The notes under the pieces: model-generated | The model's input: the letters and a program-made list of their open reading frames with translations, nothing else | The model's database searches: none | What the model was told of the DNA's origin: nothing | Program-made: the position numbers and the translations under genes | Shown: one piece after another, positions 42,324 to 51,000 of the stretch | Layout: the number at the start of each line of letters is the position of its first letter | Numbering within the stretch: position 1 is the first letter of the stretch | Source of the DNA: CAYSLU01 sp964431965 | Lineage (GTDB): Bacteria; Verrucomicrobiota; Kiritimatiellia; CAIKKV01; CAYSLU01 | Assembly: GCA_964431965.1 (NCBI GenBank) | Contig: CAYSLU010000023.1 | Location: 1 to 62,415, forward strand | Direction of reading: 5' to 3' | Length of the DNA: 62,415 nucleotides

Positions 42324-45300
42324 TCACGGGGCGGTCTCCTGGCTGAGCTGGCGGAAGTACTCGGACGCCATCTCCTCGTATCCGGGCGGCACGCCGTCCT
42401 GCAGCCCCACGGAGATCTCGCTGCGCATCCAGTCCGGGAGGCGGCTGTGCTCGCGGTGCAGGCCGGTCTCGGCTCGCACGGCTTCGCGCGCGGTCTTCAG
42501 CGCATCCACGGCGCGGCTGTACGACTGGCGGATGCCGGAGGCGGAGGCCGCCTGCGCGTGGCGCTCGAGCGCGGACATGGCGTGTGCGGAAGCCTCGAGA
42601 TCGCCGGTTGGCAGATGGTACGCGCGCAGCTTGAGCGCCAGAGCCTCCGCCTCCTGGCGGATGGCGGCCTGCTGGTTCGCGAGGCGCTTCATCTTCTGCT
42701 GCATGGCCGGCGGGGTGGGGCCGCGCAGCCCCTCGCCGGCATAGCCGGAAATCTTGCCGCCTCCCGTCGCCCCGCCCGGGCTCTCGGTCGATGCGTCCTT
42801 GATGCTGCCGGGCTCGAACGGGCTGGGCGTCAGGCGCGTCGGCGTCTCCCGGCCCTTCTTGCCCTCCGCCGTCTCCTCGACCATCTGGCCGCTGCTGCGG
42901 CCGGTGCGGCCCTCGCCGGACCGGCCGCCGATCTCCATCTCGTTCGGGAGCCGATTCCCCGTGACCCCCTTGGCGCTCATGCTGGAGATCGGGCCGTCGG
43001 CCGCGTCCCAGCCGGCGCCCTTGTCCATGGAGTCCATCCAGGAGCTCGTCACGTCCTCCACGTCCTCGGACATCTCCTCCTCCTTGTCGAGGAGTTCGCC
43101 GACGATGTCCTCCAGCTCGGACGGCAGGTCTGCGAGCGCGACGTCCGCCGGTGCGAGCGGCTCCTCCATGAGCCACTTCTCGTGGTCGGGCGTGTCGGGC
43201 AGCCAGCGCTCCAGGTTGTTCACGAGCTCCTCCGCGTTCTCCAGCCCGGACTGCTCGTGCGGCACGGCGAGCTCGACCTTCTTCTCGTAGAGGCTCTTCG
43301 ACGCCAGCTTGACCTCCTGCAGCACCTCGTTCAGCTCCTTCGCGATCGAGCCGTCCGCGAAATCCTGCTGGGGGAGCTTGCTGAAGTCCGTGAGCTGCTC
43401 CTCGAGAAAAGCGGCCCACTTCGACTCCTCGCGCGCCAGCTCCCCGAGGATCTGCTCCTCGCCGGCGGTCAGATCCTCGGGCGCCTGGTCCATGAGCGTT
43501 CGGCTGCGCTCGATGATCCGGCGCTGCTCGTCGGCGAAGTCCTCGACGGCGTCCTTGAGCGCGCGCGCTGCTTCGGCCGTCGGGATGGGCGTCTCGTCCT
43601 TCGCGGCGACCTCCGCGGGCTTGGCGGAAGCCGGTCTCCGCTCGTCGGCGATCCGGCCCAGCAGGGCGAGGAGCTCCGAGAGAATATAGGCCTGCCGGCG
43701 TTCGATGGCGGCCAGCCGGGGCGAAACGGCCGAGGCCCGCCCCTCAAGGCGGCCGATATCCGCGGTGACGAGCGGCATCTCCCCGCCGACCAGCGCATCC
43801 AGCCGGCTGGCATATGCCGCCCCATCAGCCGATCGCCTGAAGTCGACCCGTGCCCGGTCGCCGTTCGCCCTCGCCATCTCCTGCTCCGTGGCCATCACCC
43901 GGCGGTGGGCGACAAGATTCGTGCGCGCCAGCGCCTCCTCCAGGTTCACGCGCAGGTTGTCGGAGAGCCGACCGGCCTTCTCCTGCGAGGCCACCGCCAG
44001 GCGCAGGTAGGCGAACGCCGACGCGAGTGCGTCATTCGTGGCTAGCGCCAGCTCGGCCGGCGTCTTGATCCGCAGAACAATCGGCCGCGACGTGGTCACC
44101 CGGTTGTTCGGACAGAAGTCGCGGGCGGCCGCCTCGACCAGGTAGGTTCGGCCGGGCTGGAACCGCGCCGGGTCGAGCACGAGCGCGTGGGACTCCCGGA
44201 CGGGGCCGGGCGGTCCGGGCGGGCCGAGGTAGGGCCACTCCCGCGCGGCGTGGGATCCGTCGGTCTGCTCGGCCTCGCGCACCATGACGGCCACCGCGCG
44301 GAGGCCGAAGTCGTCCGACGCCACCACGTCGAGCGGCACGGTGGCGCCGGGCGCCACGAGCCGGTTCCGGTCGTCGGTTTCGAACTCGACGGCCGGCGGG
44401 TGGTCGGGCTCGAGCGTGACGTCGCCGCGGGCGAGCGCCTGGGCCGCACGACCGGGCACCTCTGCCCGGATCTCGTACGGGAACGCGGAGGTGACGACCG
44501 TGGAAGCGCGGAAGCCGGGCGCGCCGGGCGCGAACGGCTGGCTCCGCCCGGCCTCGTGCCAGACGAGGCGGGCGGGTGCGGGCTCGACGCCGATGTCGAC
44601 CTCCAGGCGCGATCCGGCCATCGCGGCAACGGCGGCGGGCGGCCCGGCGTTCGTGCGCGTCCCGAGCGCCGTGTAGGCGGGAGGGGTGACGAGGAACCGG
44701 GACTCGCGGATGCGCGGCGCGGGGCTTACATCGACGCGGATCGAGCGGCTGTACGTGTCCGCGGCAAACACGCGGAAGGCGAAGGGCCGGCGGACGTTCG
44801 GGAAGGTGTAGGCGAAGCGGCCGTCCGCGGCGTCGCTTGCCCGGCGCATGGCCGCGCGCGCGGCGGGCGGTGCGCCCGGATCGACGGAGCGGCGGTGCTC
44901 AGCCCAGGCGATGGCCGGGGGCTCGGTCGGCGCTCGCGCCGGCCCGACGGCGCGGCAGGTCGCCACGACCGTCAGATCGTCTCCTTCTCCGACCGTCAGG
45001 TCGGCGGCCGGCTCGATGGCGATGATGACGGAGCCGGCGGGCGGGACATCGCGGAGCGGGACCGCGTAGCGCAGCCATGCGTTGGCCGCCTGCCGGGGAA
45101 AGACGGCCACGTAGGCGAGCCAGGCGGCGACGAGAACCGCCGCCGCTGCGCCCCAGCGCAACAGCCGGCGTGGCTCCCACAGGTCTGCGGCCGGGATGCG
45201 CGCGGCGGCGCGGACCGAGGCGCGGCCGGTTTCGCGCGCGAACCAGGTCTCCTCCGGGGCGAGGGTGCGGCCTTCGAAGTCGCAGGCGTTGATGAGCACG

Positions 45301-45602
45301 TTGTCGCGGATGCCGTAGCGGCGCTCCAGGGCCACGGCGGTGTGCGCCAGGCCGGGGCGCGAGGCGAGCGCGCGGGCCACCCGCGTGACGAAGCCGACGG
45401 CCGTGACAACGGCCCCCCCGAGCGCGAGGGGGAGGCGGATGCCGGCTGGGAGGGTGAGCAGGTTGTCGGCGACGAAGAGCGCGAGCCACAAGCCCAGGCC
45501 GACCGCCAGCCACCAGGACATGCCGAAGGCGATCGCCGCAAGGCGCAGCCGCGCTGCTGCCCTCGCCACGAGCGGGCGAACGGATGGGGGATCAGGGTTC
45601 AC
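42324..45602 (-). CDS. large membrane protein, DUF4175-like with long coiled coil
   Basis: A 1092-residue protein. Two or three membrane helices near the N-terminus (SWWLAVGLGLWLALFVADNL; LALGGAVVTAVGF; LVAAWLAYVAVF), then repeated beta domains (about residues 190-480, Ig-like), then a long helical/coiled-coil region (about 560-900: QRRIIERSRTLMDQAPEDL, EFADEQ-type segments), and a low-complexity acidic tail. It resembles the DUF4175-type proteins of PVC and alpha-proteobacterial genomes, which have no known function. GTG 45602 overlaps the upstream stop by 11 bases and is the only start that keeps the operon spacing; ATG 45521 is an alternative. Confidence 0.68.
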   Translation of the reverse strand: MNPDPPSVRPLVARAAARLRLAAIAFGMSWWLAVGLGLWLALFVADNLLTLPAGIRLPLALGGAVVTAVGFVTRVARALASRPGLAHTAVALERRYGIRDNVLINACDFEGRTLAPEETWFARETGRASVRAAARIPAADLWEPRRLLRWGAAAAVLVAAWLAYVAVFPRQAANAWLRYAVPLRDVPPAGSVIIAIEPAADLTVGEGDDLTVVATCRAVGPARAPTEPPAIAWAEHRRSVDPGAPPAARAAMRRASDAADGRFAYTFPNVRRPFAFRVFAADTYSRSIRVDVSPAPRIRESRFLVTPPAYTALGTRTNAGPPAAVAAMAGSRLEVDIGVEPAPARLVWHEAGRSQPFAPGAPGFRASTVVTSAFPYEIRAEVPGRAAQALARGDVTLEPDHPPAVEFETDDRNRLVAPGATVPLDVVASDDFGLRAVAVMVREAEQTDGSHAAREWPYLGPPGPPGPVRESHALVLDPARFQPGRTYLVEAAARDFCPNNRVTTSRPIVLRIKTPAELALATNDALASAFAYLRLAVASQEKAGRLSDNLRVNLEEALARTNLVAHRRVMATEQEMARANGDRARVDFRRSADGAAYASRLDALVGGEMPLVTADIGRLEGRASAVSPRLAAIERRQAYILSELLALLGRIADERRPASAKPAEVAAKDETPIPTAEAARALKDAVEDFADEQRRIIERSRTLMDQAPEDLTAGEEQILGELAREESKWAAFLEEQLTDFSKLPQQDFADGSIAKELNEVLQEVKLASKSLYEKKVELAVPHEQSGLENAEELVNNLERWLPDTPDHEKWLMEEPLAPADVALADLPSELEDIVGELLDKEEEMSEDVEDVTSSWMDSMDKGAGWDAADGPISSMSAKGVTGNRLPNEMEIGGRSGEGRTGRSSGQMVEETAEGKKGRETPTRLTPSPFEPGSIKDASTESPGGATGGGKISGYAGEGLRGPTPPAMQQKMKRLANQQAAIRQEAEALALKLRAYHLPTGDLEASAHAMSALERHAQAASASGIRQSYSRAVDALKTAREAVRAETGLHREHSRLPDWMRSEISVGLQDGVPPGYEEMASEYFRQLSQETAP

Positions 45603-46668
45603 GGCCGACCGTCCAGTTGTCGCCGGACCGCCGGGCCGGCCACCAGTCGGGCCGCCGGACAACGCCCGGGCCGGCGGCACCGCGGCTCGCGATATCACGG
45701 AAGAAGTAGCCGCGGCCACACAGCATCAGGCGCCCGTCCGCATCGTCGGTCTTCCACCTGAGCACGGCCACCTGCCACGGCTGGCTTCGGGCCTCGCCGA
45801 GCGTGGTGGCGCCGCGGCGCGCGAGGAGAACCAGCGCGTAGACCGTGTCGTCTCCCGCCGGCCGGTAGACGCCGAGCAGCCGCTTCTCATCGAAGAAGTC
45901 CTTGGCCAGCGCGAGCGCGTTGCTGACGGACGCGAAGAGCGCCGGGGCCGGGTCTGCGGGCCAGCCGACGGACACGCGAGTGTCCCGCAAGGCGGCGACA
46001 AACACATCTTCGCCGAGGGCCGGCGGCAGGCGATAGGCGGAGCCCGTCCCGGCACGGGCGGGGAGACGGGCGAGCCCGCCGATGGTCAGCGCGGCGACCG
46101 CCGCGCCAGCCGGCGCGTCCGGCCCCGCGAAAGCCAGCACGGAGGCTCGTTCTCCGGCGTCGGCGGCATCCGCGAACGCGACGCGCGCGGGGTAGACCAG
46201 AGCGGCCAGATCCTGGCCTTCCGCGCCGCGCTGCTTGGCCGCGAGCACGACCTTGTCCGTGCGGCCGGTCGCTTCCACGTAGAGCGCGGTCGTGTAGAGA
46301 TGGCCCGATACGGTTGCGCCGTCCACGACCAGCGTGGCGCGCAGGCTGCGGACGGGGATGGGCTGGCCGACGAACTCCTTGCGGGTCTGTCCGGCGTCCG
46401 GGAACCGCCACTTCCGCTCCAAGGCCTCGCGCTCGGGCGTGAAGCGGATCTCCCGGACCGCCGCCAAGTCGAGCTCCTGGACCCGCGTGTCCACATGCAC
46501 CTTGATGCTGCGTCCGGCGGTGAGCGAGATGAGGCCGCTGACGGAGGAACCGTCGGAGAACTCCACGATCCCCATGCGGGCTGCGGCGCGGGATTCAGCG
46601 CCCATCGCCATCATCGCGATTCCAGCGACGAGCGCCAGCCCGGGCGCCGATTGAGCGAACGCGTGCAT
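45592..46668 (-). CDS. secreted hypothetical protein, partner of the DUF4175-like protein
   Basis: A 358-residue exported protein: signal peptide in SAPGLALVAGIAMMAMGAES. Then IVEFSDGSSVSGLISLTAG, VQELDLAAVREIRFTPE and a middle domain (GHLYTTALYVEATGRTDKVV), and late DTVYALVLLARRGATT. I do not recognise the family. Translationally coupled to the DUF4175-like gene (11-base overlap), so they may form one envelope system. Confidence 0.65.
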   Translation of the reverse strand: MHAFAQSAPGLALVAGIAMMAMGAESRAAARMGIVEFSDGSSVSGLISLTAGRSIKVHVDTRVQELDLAAVREIRFTPEREALERKWRFPDAGQTRKEFVGQPIPVRSLRATLVVDGATVSGHLYTTALYVEATGRTDKVVLAAKQRGAEGQDLAALVYPARVAFADAADAGERASVLAFAGPDAPAGAAVAALTIGGLARLPARAGTGSAYRLPPALGEDVFVAALRDTRVSVGWPADPAPALFASVSNALALAKDFFDEKRLLGVYRPAGDDTVYALVLLARRGATTLGEARSQPWQVAVLRWKTDDADGRLMLCGRGYFFRDIASRGAAGPGVVRRPDWWPARRSGDNWTVGREP

Positions 46669-46683
46669 GCGTGGCCGGCCGTA

Positions 46684-48069
46684 CTACCAGTGCTTGCCCT
46701 TGGGGTCGGGTGTGCCGTACGCGGCGAGCACCTTGTTGATGCCCTTCGCGATGGCGTCGCAGTCTGCCGGGCTCAGCCACTGGTCGAGGTGGATCGTGAT
46801 CTCTCGCGCGTACAGGTCCTTGGCCACCGGGCACACGTTCCGGTAGTCGACGCGGCCGCCGCGCTTAAGCCATCGCGGGTCCTCGAACACCGAGCCGCCC
46901 GGCGTGTGGCCGGCCTTCAGCATGACGGGGAGCATGTCGCACGCGACATGCCAGTCGGGCTTGTGATCCCGGCCCCGGTGCGCGGCGCCGATGCCTTCGG
47001 CCCTCAGCGCGGCCGCAATCTGGCCGGCCAGCTCGTACGTGGCGGGGAAGAACCGCAGCTGGTAGCCGATGTAGCCGGCCGCATCGTTCACCGTCTGGGG
47101 CCGGATCTCCGCGAACGTCTTGAGCTGCTTCCGGATGCGCCGGCTGACCGCCCGGCTGCGGTTGCAGACGTCATCCATCTTGCCGAGCTGGACGAGGTCG
47201 ACGGCGGCCTCCATCTCGCTCATGCGGTAGTTGGTGCCCGGGAACAGCTCGCCCGCGTAGCGCGGAACGGCGAAGCGCTCGGGCCGCCACAGCCCGCCTG
47301 ACTCGGCCAGCTGGCGGATGCGGTCGAACGTGCGGGTGTCATTGGTTATGACCAGCCCGCCTTCGCCCGCGCCGATGATCTTGTAGGCCGAGATGCTGAA
47401 GCATCCGACGTCGCCGATGGAACCGACGTACTTCCCCTGGTACTTCGCGCCCGGGCCCTGCGCGCAGTCCTCGACCACCTTCAGCTTGTGCTTGCGGGCG
47501 ATCTTCATGACCGGCGCCATGTCGGCCACGTTGCTCCAGTGGTGCGTCGGGGCGATGGCGACCGTGCGGGGCGTGATCAGCGCCTCGATCTTGGTCGGGT
47601 CGATCTGCATGGACTCGTCCACGTCGCAGAAGATCGGCACGCCGCCGGCGAGGGTCACGGCGAACGACGTCGCGGCGAAGCCCAGGCCCGGGCAGATGAC
47701 CTCGGTCCCCGGGCCGACGCCCACGCCGACGAACGCGGCGTGGAGCGCCCCGGTTCCGGAGCTGATGCCGAGGGCGTGCTTCACGCCGAGCTTCCGGCAG
47801 GCGAGCTGCTCGAACTGGACGCCCTTGGGCGGAACGTCGTTCGGGAACGCGGTGTAGTAGCGCGCGAGGTTGGGCCCGTTGCCGCGGAAGGAGTCGTCGG
47901 AGACCAGGGCGCGGATGCGGCGCTCGACGGCGGGCTTGAGTCCGAATCGCTCGACGACGGACATGAAGTCCTCGGCGCCGATCTTGGGCTGCGGCTTGCC
48001 CGTCATCTTCCGGAATGCCTTGGGGCCGCCGTTGACGGCCAGCTGCTTCGCCTGCTTGGGGTCCGACAT
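46684..48069 (-). CDS. DegT/DnrJ/EryC1/StrS-family aminotransferase
   Basis: A 461-residue PLP enzyme of the sugar aminotransferase family: ALGISSGTGALHAAFVGVGV, EVICPGLGFAATSFAVTLAG, VVEDCAQGPGAKY (PLP Asp) and the Lys in FSISAYKIIGAGEGG. Such enzymes add an amino group to keto sugars for surface polysaccharides, although longer DegT proteins with this start also occur in scyllo-inosamine-type pathways. AGGAGG lies 9 nt before ATG 48069 and abuts ATG 48078, so 48069 is preferred. Upstream of the two envelope genes on the same strand. Confidence 0.88.
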   Translation of the reverse strand: MSDPKQAKQLAVNGGPKAFRKMTGKPQPKIGAEDFMSVVERFGLKPAVERRIRALVSDDSFRGNGPNLARYYTAFPNDVPPKGVQFEQLACRKLGVKHALGISSGTGALHAAFVGVGVGPGTEVICPGLGFAATSFAVTLAGGVPIFCDVDESMQIDPTKIEALITPRTVAIAPTHHWSNVADMAPVMKIARKHKLKVVEDCAQGPGAKYQGKYVGSIGDVGCFSISAYKIIGAGEGGLVITNDTRTFDRIRQLAESGGLWRPERFAVPRYAGELFPGTNYRMSEMEAAVDLVQLGKMDDVCNRSRAVSRRIRKQLKTFAEIRPQTVNDAAGYIGYQLRFFPATYELAGQIAAALRAEGIGAAHRGRDHKPDWHVACDMLPVMLKAGHTPGGSVFEDPRWLKRGGRVDYRNVCPVAKDLYAREITIHLDQWLSPADCDAIAKGINKVLAAYGTPDPKGKHW

Positions 48070-48093
48070 GGTGCTCATCCTCCTGTGCGTCCG

Positions 48094-51000
48094 CTATGGA
48101 CGACGTGGGCGCGTATCATAGGCGGGCGCGGCGTCCGGGGCAATGTCTCGATTGTTCTTTCCGAGCCATTCGGCCCACGCCCTTTCGTCGTGCCCGAGGT
48201 GGGCGTGGAACATGCGCTCCAGGGCAATGAACAGGTAGGGGCGAACGCGGGCCGCGAGCTGGTCTCGGCGCGGGAAGAGCATACGCGTGAACGCCGGGGT
48301 TGCCTGGGTCAGCAGCACGCCCGCGTCGGGGATGTCGCCGGGAGCCTGCAGGAGGCGTTCGGCGAACTCCGGTTTCGGGTGGCTCCGCGCGAAGGCGAAC
48401 AGCATGGGTGGTCCGCCCGGGCAACCCCGGGCGGCGAAGGCGTCGGCGACGGACTTCGACTGGACGAGCGGGGCGAGGCGTTCGTCCTGGCGCTCGAGGC
48501 GCAGGGCCGGATCGTTCGTCCCGAACCGCAGGGCCAGATCCAGCGCCGGCCCGGGCTCGAGCTCGCCGTAGAGCTGCAGCGCGGGGATGAACACGCGCGC
48601 GTTTGCGTCCCGGAGCGCGGCCGCCGCGGCCTTGGACACGGCGGACCGGACGGCGGCCGGCGCGGCATTGGTGCCGCCTCCGAGCGCGAGCAGCCGCAGG
48701 CCCAGGACCGCCTGGCGGCGGACCTCCGCATCGCGGTGGCCGATGGCCTCGAGGCAGAGGCTCATCGCGTCGGCATGCTGGAGCTGGCAGAGGGCGAAAA
48801 GCGTATCGGCCTTCACGTGCGCGTCGGCTTCCTCGCCGTATGCGCTGGCCAGAGCCGCGGCGCCGCTGCCCAGGCGGCCGAGCGACTCGGCTGCCGCCCG
48901 GCGGACCTCCGGCTGCCGGTGCGTGAGGAGGGGCGGCAGGCGAGCGCCGAGCTTGGACTCCGGCAGGAATCCGGCCATCCAGGCGCCGGCGGCCACGCCG
49001 CGCCAGTCGGCGTCCGACAGGTTCCGATCGGCCAGTTCGCGAAGCTCGTCCCAGCGCGGATCCTTCGGGGGCTCGGCCCGGCGTACGACGACGATCTGTG
49101 CCTCGAGCGCGTCCAGCCGCTGCAGCGTGGCGTGCACCATGCCGTTCGTGAACTCGAACGGCACGTCCACGAGGCGGAAGGAGTCGAACGTCTGCACGGA
49201 ATGCGGGCGGGCGGCCTCCCGGAGATCGATCCGGAGCGGCCCGACCGCATAGGGTCGCATGTTGACCATCACGACGGCGGTGCCGGGCTCGGCGTCGAGC
49301 GGAAGCGCCATGACGACCGGCTCGGAGAGCGTGAGCTCGCGCGGGATTCGGGCGTCGAGCAGCGGCTGCGCCAGCGGCACGCGCGGTGCGTCAGCCCACA
49401 CGTTCTCGTGGCCGCCCAGCACGACGGCCTGCCGCGAGTAGGTGAGGCCGGGGCGATGCCCGACATACACGATGCGGCCTCTTCCGGACGGCTTCTCCAG
49501 CCAGGCGGGCGTGCCGTCGTCGTAGCGGGCGCGGACGCGGGCGTCGGCCCAGCCGATGCGGACAGGCGGCTCGGTGGCAGCCGGGTGCGGGGCGAAGTCC
49601 GACTCGCCGGCGACCGGCGCGACCGTCGGCCGCCGGGGAGGCGCGGCCGGCGCGGGAGCTGAGTGGGTGTCCGCTCCGCCGGCGCGACCGGCGCGCGACT
49701 CGGTGTCCGACAGGTCGGCCGCTACGGCGTCGCGCTCGCCCGCGAAGGCGCGCGTCAGGCCGGCGGTCTCGCGCAGGAGGTCGGCCGGTTCGTTGTACTC
49801 GTTGTAGCGGAGCGCGTTCGCACAGGCCCAGAGCAGGCCGCCCTGTTCCACCCAGCCGCCGATGCGTTTCTGTACGTCGTCGGCCACGTTCGGCTCGAGC
49901 ACGTACAGCGCGTCGTAATGGCTCAGCGCACCGGCGCGGATCTGCTCCTCGGTCACGAGCTCGGGCTGATAGTACTCGTGGGCGAGCGCGATGAACGCGG
50001 CCCGCTTGTCGGCGTAGCTGTCCGCGCTGCGCCAGTACTCGGTCGAGTGGGCGTAGAGCAGCGCGACGCGGCTCGGGCGCGTGGCGCCGGGGCCGACGAT
50101 GTCGGCGGCGAGCGAGGCGCGGTTATCCGTCCGGCTGACGGCGGGGTAGCAGCTGCGCGACTCGGACCAGTACCATTCGGTCCCGGCGTAGGAAGGGCCG
50201 TACCAGAAGTAGCTGATGTGCTTCACCTGGTTCGCCATCATCGTGTAGCTGCGCACCGTGGACGGCCAGTCACAGTGCATCATGGGGAACACAGCGGGTC
50301 GGCCGCCGTAGACGCGCACGCCGGAGTTGTAGGGGGCGACCGAGTAGGCGACCGACTGGTGGCTGTCCCATCGCCAGCCGCCGTAGCTCATGGCGTCGCT
50401 CACGCCGGCCATCATCCGACACTCGGCGCCGAGCCGGGCGAGCTCGAACATATCGAGCGGCATGGCCGTGGCGCCCATGTATAGAGAGTGGCCGCTGAGG
50501 GCGACGAACGTGGCCATGGCGGGATTGGGCGCCGCCTGGTGCACGGCCTCACCGGCCAGGGCGAACATCCTGGGCGTGAGGTAGCCGCTGTAGCGGCGGC
50601 TCCAGTAGTACAGACGCCGCTCCTCGGGAGAGGTGATCATCTGCGGGAGGGTGAGCATGGTCACGTCTTCCCACCGCTTGCGGCCGAACAAGTCGGGCGC
50701 GATCCCTTGCGCGGCGGCCCACTTGCGGAATCCCTCCTGCGCTCCCGGAATGCCTCCCGAGAAGACCCAGTCCTGCTCGACGAACGCGCGGAGCGGCTTG
50801 GGTGCCTCGGCCGGCGCGGCCACGGTCTCCGCTTCTGCGGCGAGTTCCTCTGCCTTCGGTTTGGCGTCCAGATCGAGGGCGTCCGCGCCGGGTGCGCGGT
50901 CGGGGAACTGCTCGTCCGGCTGTATCGGGCGGATGCGCAGCGACAGGACGGCCTTGCGCGGGCCGCCGATCCCGAACCCGCCCGCTTCGGGCAGGCCCTG

